Origin: Candidatus Peregrinibacteria bacterium RIFOXYB2_FULL_32_7
Lineage (GTDB): Bacteria; Patescibacteriota; Gracilibacteria; UBA1369; GWF2-33-10
NCBI GenBank assembly: GCA_001787465.1
Contig: MFXJ01000099.1
Coordinates: 1 to 5,548, forward strand
Direction: 5' to 3'
Length of the DNA stretch: 5,548 nucleotides
A model generated the notes under the pieces. The model searched no databases. It saw only the letters and a list, made by a program, of their open reading frames with translations, and was not told the origin of the DNA. Positions within the stretch are counted from its first letter, which is position 1. Every line of letters begins with the position of its first letter. A program made the position numbers and the translations under genes. This document shows positions 1-5,040 of the stretch, one piece after another.

Positions 1-112
1 ATTTTATATTAAATTTGTTAAATAGTACAAATAATTAAAAAAGACATTTTTGATCAATTTAGTTGTTTATTTTTTTATAGTTGCTATTTTGATTTACCTT
101 AGAAAAATTTTT

Positions 113-925
113 ATGAATTACAAATATTCAAAAATTTTGTTTTTGACATTAATAGTAATATTGATAGAGATATTAGCTCTTTTGCAATTAAGCACTTCTG
201 GTAAAGAATTAAATATTAATGATGATAATCGTGGATTGATTAGTCAAGATAATAATGATGTTATTGAAGTTGATTATAATAATGGAGAAAATGATCAAAA
301 TAATGATAATGAATATACTTTAGATCCATTATCAATTAGTCAAAATTTGCCTGTTACTGCGGAAATAACTCTTGATATGGATTTTATTTCTCAGGCGCCT
401 TATGGAGATTGGGGTATGCCTTATCAAGAGGCATGTGAAGAAGCGTCTCTTGTAATGGTAGAATATTATTTAAGAAACGCTAATTTAAGTTTAGTTATTG
501 CTGATGAGGAAATTTTAGGATTAGTGGAATTTGAAAAAAATCAGAATTATGCAGTTGATACTACTGTAGAAGAAACCGGCAAGATCGCAAAAAAATATTA
601 TAATAGGAATTATTATGTTTATTATGGACAACAAGTGACAATAGAAAATATCAAAAAACTTATTTCGCAAGGATATCCTGTTATTGTTCCGTTATATGGA
701 AACGTTTTGGGAAATCCTCATTATAATTATCCTCCGCCTTCTTATCATATGTTTGTAATAATAGGATATAATGAAGAAAATTTTATTACTCATGATCCAG
801 GTACTCGTTATGGTGCTGGTTATGAATATGCTTACGAAACAATTGATAAAGCTATACATAATTGGGCAGGAAGCAAAGAAACTGTGAGTGAGGGGGAAAG
901 GGCAATGTTGGTAGTGGGAAAATAA
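113..925 (+). CDS. Membrane-anchored or secreted C39-like cysteine peptidase (Peptidase_C39_2 type)
   Basis: Numbered from the ATG at 113, the product has 270 residues: a short basic start (MNYKYSK), a hydrophobic segment at about 8-27 that serves as signal peptide or membrane anchor, an Asn/Asp-rich linker at about 31-70, and a papain-like C39_2 domain at about 87-270. The family is recognised by the SQAPYGDW and YQEACEEAS motifs. The likely nucleophile is Cys108, with Gln105 (or Gln94) as oxyanion residue, His212 in the YHMFVIIGY motif and Asp228 in HDPGTRYG, so the active site looks intact. Family members are extracytoplasmic cysteine peptidases, or uncharacterised relatives of bacteriocin-processing C39 domains; the substrate here is unknown and no bacteriocin or ABC transporter is visible. 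An in-frame TTG at 50 would add 21 residues and a second hydrophobic stretch. I prefer the ATG because it gives an ordinary signal sequence. Neither start has a clear ribosome binding site. The family call is firm; the start is less so. Confidence 0.83.
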   Translation: MNYKYSKILFLTLIVILIEILALLQLSTSGKELNINDDNRGLISQDNNDVIEVDYNNGENDQNNDNEYTLDPLSISQNLPVTAEITLDMDFISQAPYGDWGMPYQEACEEASLVMVEYYLRNANLSLVIADEEILGLVEFEKNQNYAVDTTVEETGKIAKKYYNRNYYVYYGQQVTIENIKKLISQGYPVIVPLYGNVLGNPHYNYPPPSYHMFVIIGYNEENFITHDPGTRYGAGYEYAYETIDKAIHNWAGSKETVSEGERAMLVVGK

Positions 926-952
926 ATTTCCGGATATAATAATTTTTATTAT

Positions 953-981
953 TTGACATTAAATACATCGTAATTTAACAT
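953..981 (+). promoter_or_regulatory. Promoter of the arsR-fmdB-permease-mutM unit
   Basis: A perfect -35 box TTGACA (953-958) is followed, after exactly 17 bases, by TAACAT (976-981), which matches the -10 consensus at four of six positions. The predicted transcription start near 988 lies inside the palindrome at 980-999 and leaves a leader of only about 20 bases before the GTG at 1009. This is a sigma-70-type promoter placed so that a repressor on the palindrome would block it. The start site itself is an inference. Confidence 0.7.
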
Positions 982-999
982 ATCAATGTTCATTGATAT
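980..999. promoter_or_regulatory. Probable ArsR-family operator (perfect 9-2-9 palindrome)
   Basis: The site reads ATATCAATG-TT-CATTGATAT, with all nine arm positions complementary. It overlaps the last two bases of the -10 box and the predicted transcription start, and ends nine bases before the start codon of an ArsR/SmtB-family gene. Members of this family bind AT-rich inverted repeats that overlap their own promoters and dissociate when metal binds. Operators with ATCAA...TTGAT-type half-sites are known for the family. Self-repression is the natural inference. Confidence 0.72.
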
Positions 1000-1008
1000 A
1001 CGTGTAAT

Positions 1009-1341
1009 GTGAAAAATTGTTGTCAAAATATTGAAGATCTCAAATCTATTGAAAAACTTGTAGATTTTTTACAAGTTATTGCTGAATCTAATAGGTTAAA
1101 AATTTTGTGTTTACTTTCTTCTGGTACAAAATGTGTTTGTGAAATTGAAGAGCAATTATTATTGAAGCAAAATTTAGTTTCTCATCATTTAAAAGTTCTT
1201 AAAGACGCAGAATTAGTTGTTTTCACGAAACAAGGACAATGGAGATATTATTCTTTAAATAAAAAAAATATAACAAATTTAAAAAATCTTTTTAAGCAAA
1301 TTTTTTCAAAAAAAGATTTAAAAAAATCTATTACTTGCTAA
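1009..1341 (+). CDS. ArsR/SmtB-family metalloregulatory transcriptional repressor
   Basis: This 110-residue protein has the length and winged-helix fold expected for ArsR/SmtB repressors. Residues 18-37 (DFLQVIAESNRLKILCLLSS) form the conserved N-terminal helices, and residues about 54-69 (QNLVSHHLKVLKDAEL) are the recognition helix region, followed by the wing GQWRYYSL at 76-83. The candidate thiolate ligands are Cys42 and Cys44 in KCVCEI, at the place of the CVC metal motif of ArsR and CadC; an N-terminal Cys4-Cys5 pair; Cys34; and the last residue, Cys110. This layout favours a thiophilic ligand such as As(III), Sb(III), Cd(II), Pb(II) or Cu(I), but the metal cannot be read from sequence. 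The GTG start is forced: an in-frame TGA lies at 994-996 and GTG is the first start codon after it. It is the first gene of a four-gene unit and probably represses itself through the palindrome just upstream. Confidence 0.92.
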   Translation: MKNCCQNIEDLKSIEKLVDFLQVIAESNRLKILCLLSSGTKCVCEIEEQLLLKQNLVSHHLKVLKDAELVVFTKQGQWRYYSLNKKNITNLKNLFKQIFSKKDLKKSITC

Positions 1342-1350
1342 TTTTTTATT

Positions 1351-1560
1351 ATGCCAATTTACAGTTATAAATGTAATCAATGCGAACATAAATTTGATGT
1401 TCAGGCTTCTATTGAAGAAAAAGAAAAAGGTTCAGTTAAATTTTCCTGTCCTGAATGTAAAAGTGTTGATACTAAACATGTTTTTAGTTTAAGCGCTATT
1501 TTTTCTAAAGATAAAAATGAAAAAGGCGGATGTTGTGGCGGAGGATGCGGGTGTAGATAA
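1351..1560 (+). CDS. FmdB-family zinc-ribbon protein with Cys/Gly-rich C-terminal tail
   Basis: This 69-residue protein begins MPIYSYKCNQCEHKFDV, the signature of FmdB-type (CxxC_CXXC_SSSS) putative regulatory zinc ribbons. Cys8/Cys11 and Cys33/Cys36 form the expected four-cysteine zinc site within residues 1-45. The protein ends in a Gly/Cys tail, GGCCGGGCGCR (59-69), with four further cysteines outside the ribbon. FmdB proteins have no settled biochemical role. Here the gene sits nine bases after an ArsR-family regulator and two bases before a metal/metalloid permease. I therefore infer that the tail may bind the same metal or metalloid, as a small chaperone, buffer or donor to the pump. 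The start has no Shine-Dalgarno sequence but the MPIYxYxCxxC beginning fixes it. A purely structural zinc ribbon with a low-complexity tail is the alternative. Confidence 0.9.
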   Translation: MPIYSYKCNQCEHKFDVQASIEEKEKGSVKFSCPECKSVDTKHVFSLSAIFSKDKNEKGGCCGGGCGCR

Positions 1561-1562
1561 TT

Positions 1563-2537
1563 GTGATTCTTTATTTTTTATCCTTTCATATGTTTCAATA
1601 TATTGCTGATTTTGTTACTTTTCATTTATTTGCCTTGGAGATTGAATCTAGATTAGCTTTGAGTATCAATTTTTTTGTTTACGACACTTTGAAAATTCTT
1701 TTTTTAATATTTTTTGTTGTTACCTTAATATCTTTTATTCGTACTTTTATATCTTCCGCTAAAATAAAAAATTTGATGTCCAAATCAAGATTTGGATTAG
1801 GAAATTTAGCGGCTTCTTTTCTTGGAGCCATGACACCTTTTTGTTCGTGTTCTTCAATTCCTATTTTTATAGGTTTTTTAAAAGCTGAGATACCGCTTGG
1901 AATAGCCTTTTCTTTTTTAATAACTTCACCGCTTGTCAATGAAGTGGCGTTTGTAATTATGGGAGGATTGTTCGGCTGGAATTTGGCAATTTTGTATGCT
2001 TTGTCAGGTATTCTATTAGGCGTATTTGCTGGATTGATTTTGGGAACTTTTAATCTGGAAAAAAATATTATTTTAACGCAGGCAGAGAAAAATATAAGTG
2101 ATCAATATTTGCCAAAAACTTTTTCAGGAAAAATAGAGTATTCTTTTCTTGAAGGTAAAAAAACTTTTAAAAAGCTTTTACCTTATGTCGTTTTAGGAGT
2201 GGCTTTGGGAGCAGTGATTCACGGCTATGTGCCTCAGGAATTTTTCATAAATTATATTCAAAAATACAGTTTATTATCAGTGCCTTTGGCGGTAATTATT
2301 GGGATTCCAATATATGCAGGATGTTCAACCATTGTGCCGGTGATTTTTAGTATTACTGCTAATGGTGTTCCGTTGGGTACATCTTTGGCATTTATGATGG
2401 CAATTGCTGGTTTGTCTTTGCCTGAGGCAATTATTTTGAAACGGGTGATGAAATTCAAGTTATTAGCAATTTTCTTTTTAATTGTGACGATTGGGATAAT
2501 TATTATCGGATATTTGTTTAATTTTCTTGCTTTTTGA
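1563..2537 (+). CDS. ArsP/SO_0444-type permease (DUF318 family), probable metal or organoarsenical efflux
   Basis: This 324-residue polytopic protein has about eight hydrophobic helices in two halves separated by a charged loop (about 165-200). The diagnostic motif is TPFCSCSSIPIF at 91-102, with Cys94 and Cys96; a matching motif in the second half, GIPIYAGCSTIVPV, carries Cys254. These are hallmarks of the ArsP_1/DUF318 permeases. Characterised relatives include ArsP (trivalent organoarsenical efflux) and the SO_0444 group (reported as Cu/Zn efflux), and sequence alone does not decide between them. The cysteines are likely transport ligands for a thiophilic substrate in the inner membrane. 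The gene starts with GTG two bases after the FmdB gene stops, suggesting translational coupling. A GGAGG at 1540-1544 is about 18 bases upstream, farther than usual. An ATG at 1590 is a later alternative start that would remove nine residues. It ends in TGA five bases before mutM. Confidence 0.87.
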   Translation: MILYFLSFHMFQYIADFVTFHLFALEIESRLALSINFFVYDTLKILFLIFFVVTLISFIRTFISSAKIKNLMSKSRFGLGNLAASFLGAMTPFCSCSSIPIFIGFLKAEIPLGIAFSFLITSPLVNEVAFVIMGGLFGWNLAILYALSGILLGVFAGLILGTFNLEKNIILTQAEKNISDQYLPKTFSGKIEYSFLEGKKTFKKLLPYVVLGVALGAVIHGYVPQEFFINYIQKYSLLSVPLAVIIGIPIYAGCSTIVPVIFSITANGVPLGTSLAFMMAIAGLSLPEAIILKRVMKFKLLAIFFLIVTIGIIIIGYLFNFLAF

Positions 2538-2542
2538 AAAAT

Positions 2543-3418
2543 ATGCCTGAACTTCCGGAAGTTGAAACCGTTCGCAGAATTTTAACTCCTTATGTTTTAA
2601 ATAAAAAAATTATTAAGGTGCAGATTTTGGCTGATAAAATTATTAAAGGAGAAAAAGATTTTGCTCAAAAAATTATTGGACAGAGTTTTACGAAGATTAA
2701 TAGAAGAGGGAAGCTTTTGATTTTTCAATTATTTCCTTCAAATTTATATTTATGCGCGCATCTGAAAATGACTGGACAATTAATGTACGCAAATAAAAAT
2801 GTTTTTAAAGTTGGTGGAGGACATGGTGACAATCGGATTGATTTCCATTTGCCGCATCAGTATACGCGGGCGATTTTTATTTTTGAAGATAAAAGTAAGT
2901 TGTTTTTTAATGATTTAAGATTATTTGCTTACTTAAAAATTGTTGATAAGAAAATTTTAGAAAAAATTTATTCTGCTTATGGAATTGAACCAGGTTTAGA
3001 AAATTTTAACTGGAATAATTTTAAAAATTTATTCAAAAAATCACAACGTAGTTTAAAAGCTTTTTTGTTGGATCAAAGCAAAATTGCTGGTTTGGGTAAT
3101 ATTTATGTTGATGAAATTTGCTATTACGCCAAAATTAAGCCGATGCGAAAAATTTCAGATTTATCAGTGACCGAAATAAAAAGACTTTATACGGCTTGCA
3201 AAATAATTATTGCTAAAGCGATTGATCATTGCGGTACAACTTTTCAACATTTTAAAATCATGGAAAATGGAAAAGTTAAAAAAGGCGGTTTTTTTAATTA
3301 TCTTCAGGTATTTCGACAAGAAGGCAAAGCCTGTAAACGTTGCGGTTCTAAGTATTTGATAAAAAAAATAAAATTCGCTGGTCGGGGAACGCATTTTTGC
3401 GATCATTGTCAGGCTTAA
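2543..3418 (+). CDS. mutM: Formamidopyrimidine-DNA glycosylase (Fpg/MutM)
   Basis: The enzyme removes oxidised purines such as 8-oxoguanine and FapyG from DNA and cuts the abasic site by beta,delta-elimination. The 291-residue product starts MPELPEVETVRR. Pro2, exposed after Met removal, is the catalytic nucleophile and Glu3 assists it, which fixes the start at this ATG and not at the in-frame TTG at 2534. Other expected residues are Lys57 (RRGK), Met76 in HLKMTGQL, Arg126 and Phe128 (DLRLF) that fill the gap left by the flipped base, and Asn186 in the helix-two-turn-helix motif GLGNIYVDE. The C-terminal zinc finger uses Cys264/Cys267 and Cys286/Cys289, with Arg281 in GRGTHFC. The finger is CxxC-x18-CxxC, two residues longer than the usual x16. 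All catalytic parts look intact. It is the last gene of the arsR unit and its stop codon lies in the terminator stem. Confidence 0.96.
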   Translation: MPELPEVETVRRILTPYVLNKKIIKVQILADKIIKGEKDFAQKIIGQSFTKINRRGKLLIFQLFPSNLYLCAHLKMTGQLMYANKNVFKVGGGHGDNRIDFHLPHQYTRAIFIFEDKSKLFFNDLRLFAYLKIVDKKILEKIYSAYGIEPGLENFNWNNFKNLFKKSQRSLKAFLLDQSKIAGLGNIYVDEICYYAKIKPMRKISDLSVTEIKRLYTACKIIIAKAIDHCGTTFQHFKIMENGKVKKGGFFNYLQVFRQEGKACKRCGSKYLIKKIKFAGRGTHFCDHCQA

Positions 3419-3455
3419 ACTATTAGTAATTTGCTAATAGTTTAAGCATATTTTT
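3413..3455 (+). terminator. Rho-independent terminator after mutM
   Basis: A perfect 14-bp inverted repeat (3413-3426 with 3434-3447; left arm GCTTAAACTATTAG) encloses a seven-base loop and is followed by ATATTTTT (3448-3455). The left arm contains the end of mutM, including its TAA stop at 3416-3418. The stem is AT-rich but long and uninterrupted, and a U-G wobble could extend it inward by one pair. A T-run occurs only on the + side, so it should stop + strand transcription. Confidence 0.88.
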
Positions 3456-3499
3456 GTTAATAATCAAGACTAAAGCTGGAACTTTTGGTCATTATTAAA

Positions 3500-3508
3500 T
3501 GTTATAAT
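3500..3508 (+). promoter_or_regulatory. Extended -10 promoter of the SLH-cupredoxin gene
   Basis: The sequence TGTTATAAT holds a perfect TATAAT (3503-3508) preceded by TG at the extended -10 position. There is no good -35 hexamer at 16-18 bases upstream, as is usual for extended -10 promoters. The predicted start near 3515 gives a leader of about 30 bases before the ATG at 3545. It lies just after the mutM terminator, which supports an independent transcription unit. Confidence 0.68.
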
Positions 3509-3544
3509 TAATACTAAAGATTTTATTTTTTAAAAATTTATTCT

Positions 3545-4891
3545 ATGAGAAAAGTAAATACAATTCGGTCTGCTATTTCTGTTTCATTTTTATCATTATC
3601 TTTACTTTTGAGCAGTTTATTTTCATTTAACGTTTTGGCTCAAACTGAAACTACTGGATTTAGTGATGTAGATGAAAGTTATATATATTACGATGCTATA
3701 CTTTATGTACAAGCGGCAGATATTGTCAAAGGATATCCTAATGGCACTTATAAGCCTGAAAATCCTATTAATAGAGCTGAATTTACTAAGGTTGTTATTA
3801 ATTCCCAATATACAGATGAGGAAATTCGTTCTTGTACACAAGGGGGTTTTAAAGACATTCCAGTTTTAGAGTGGTTCGCTGGTTATGTGTGTTTAGCTAA
3901 ACAAGAAGGAATTATTAGTGGTTATTCGGATGGTGATTTTAAGCCTGGTCGTTATACGAATTTTACTGAAGCTTCCAAAGTGATTGTTTCAGCTTATGAT
4001 TTTGCAGTAGATGCAAATAGTGGCAGTGTTTGGTATGAGCCTTATGTTAAAGTTTTAGATGATAGAAATGCGATACCAACAACTATTGAAAGTTTAAGTG
4101 CTAAATTAACACGAGGAGAAATGGCGGAAATTATTTATAGATTGGATAATAATATTACTGACAAGCCTTCATTAACTTATGATGAATTGGTAACGGCTGA
4201 TAATAGTCAGAATGAAGATGATGAAGACGAACAAGAAGTGGAAGAATATGAGGTATATATGCAAAATTCAGCTTTTGTGCCAAGTACATTAACAATCAAA
4301 ATAGGGGATACTGTGGTTTGGGAAAATGGAGATGCTTATGCTCATACAGTTACCAGTGGAACCCCGGAAAGTCCTTCAAATTTATTTGATAGTAATAACC
4401 TTGATGAAGGCGAAACCTTTAGTTATAAATTTGAAGTAGCTGGAACATTTCCATATTTTTGCAAGCTTCATACTAATATGAAAGGTACGGTTGTTGTAGA
4501 GCCAGTGGATGAAAATGAAGATGAAGAAGAAAATGAAGAAGGCGATGATGTGTCAGAATTTGATTTAATATTAGTTGATACGGATAACATTACTACGGAA
4601 GTGAATATAGAAGGGCAAATTTATTTATACCAAGAAAATAATTTAGATTATCAAATTAAAATTGATGGACTTACGGATAAAATCACCTCAGCATATTTTT
4701 ATTTAGTAAGTGCTGTTAATTCGCCTTTGCAAACAGTTAACTTTGTTGGTTGGGAGGCGGCGGGAAAATGGCGGGTGAAATCAACTTGGTCTGATTTAAG
4801 TACAGAAGAAATAACCGCACTTATGAATGATCAACTTTATTTAAAAATTAAAACTGAAGAACAAGGAGATATTGAGGTACAAGTTAAATAA
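3545..4891 (+). CDS. Secreted SLH-domain protein with amicyanin-like type 1 copper domain and CHRD-like C-terminus
   Basis: The 448-residue product opens with a signal peptide (1-32, cleavage after VLA). Two clear SLH repeats follow: about 39-90 (FSDVDES...GYPNGTYKPENPINRAEF) and about 102-152 (FKDIP...GYSDGDFKPGRYTNFTEA), plus a weaker third at about 160-200. SLH repeats attach proteins to cell-wall polymers. Cys97 and Cys116 bracket the start of the second repeat and may form a disulfide. After an acidic linker (about 219-236), residues 237-319 form a plastocyanin/amicyanin-like domain with the full copper set His267 (AHTVTS), Cys306, His309 and Met312. The C-x2-H-x2-M spacing is that of amicyanin and pseudoazurin. 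A second acidic linker (about 322-338) leads to a domain at 339-448 whose end (LSTEEITALMNDQLYLKIKT) resembles a worn CHRD domain; that last call is tentative. It is probably a cell-surface copper or electron-transfer protein. Confidence 0.88.
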   Translation: MRKVNTIRSAISVSFLSLSLLLSSLFSFNVLAQTETTGFSDVDESYIYYDAILYVQAADIVKGYPNGTYKPENPINRAEFTKVVINSQYTDEEIRSCTQGGFKDIPVLEWFAGYVCLAKQEGIISGYSDGDFKPGRYTNFTEASKVIVSAYDFAVDANSGSVWYEPYVKVLDDRNAIPTTIESLSAKLTRGEMAEIIYRLDNNITDKPSLTYDELVTADNSQNEDDEDEQEVEEYEVYMQNSAFVPSTLTIKIGDTVVWENGDAYAHTVTSGTPESPSNLFDSNNLDEGETFSYKFEVAGTFPYFCKLHTNMKGTVVVEPVDENEDEEENEEGDDVSEFDLILVDTDNITTEVNIEGQIYLYQENNLDYQIKIDGLTDKITSAYFYLVSAVNSPLQTVNFVGWEAAGKWRVKSTWSDLSTEEITALMNDQLYLKIKTEEQGDIEVQVK

Positions 4892-4993
4892 TAAAAATAT
4901 TTTATAAAACAAAATCTATAAAAATCAATCATTAATTTATGAACATTTTGAAACTTTTTTGTAAATTGGTTAATGTAAAGAATGTAGTTAGTC

Positions 4994-5008
4994 GAATTTA
5001 ATAAATTC
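4994..5008. repeat. Small perfect palindrome upstream of the last gene
   Basis: GAATTTA-A-TAAATTC is a perfect 7-1-7 inverted repeat about 33 bases before the ATG at 5041. The rest of the spacer 4892-5040 is AT-rich; it has no GC-containing terminator hairpin and no convincing -35/-10 pair. The palindrome contains TTTAAT (4997-5002), which matches the -10 consensus at five of six positions, so the site could be an operator over a promoter. In DNA this AT-rich it could also occur by chance. Confidence 0.35.
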
Positions 5009-5040
5009 AAAATAGTTTTTTATTTCCTTAATTTTTTTAT

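Noticed and set aside
50..112. TTG start giving a longer peptidase with two N-terminal hydrophobic segments
   Set aside because: The ATG at 113 gives a normal basic-plus-hydrophobic signal sequence. The TTG lies shortly after an in-frame stop (32-34), with no ribosome binding site, so it is kept only as an alternative.
935..940. Perfect TATAAT upstream of the arsR promoter
   Set aside because: There is no -35 box at a usable distance (TTGGTA at 908-913 is 21 bases away) and no extended -10 TG. The TTGACA promoter just downstream is better supported.
938..953. AATAAT-TTTT-ATTATT hairpin after the peptidase gene as terminator
   Set aside because: Six A/T pairs only, no following T-run, and it runs into the -35 box; too weak to call.
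1679..1939. Minus-strand open frame inside the permease gene
   Set aside because: Antisense to a strongly supported membrane protein; no motif, no start context, and it mirrors the permease codons.
2258..2458. Minus-strand open frame in the 3' part of the permease gene
   Set aside because: Short antisense shadow of the second-half membrane helices, with no recognisable domain.
2534..2542. TTG start three codons before the mutM ATG
   Set aside because: The enzyme needs Pro at position 2 as nucleophile, so translation must begin at the ATG at 2543.
3164..3406. Minus-strand open frame within mutM
   Set aside because: Antisense to the conserved zinc finger region; no homology-like motif of its own.
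3623..3869. Short frames on both strands within the start of the SLH gene (minus 3623-3841, plus 3672-3869)
   Set aside because: Both overlap well-supported SLH repeats in another frame and show no protein-like motifs.
4891..4905. ATAAAA-ATA... hairpin after the SLH gene as terminator
   Set aside because: A six-pair A/T-only stem without a T-run is expected by chance here; the actual terminator of this gene is not identifiable.
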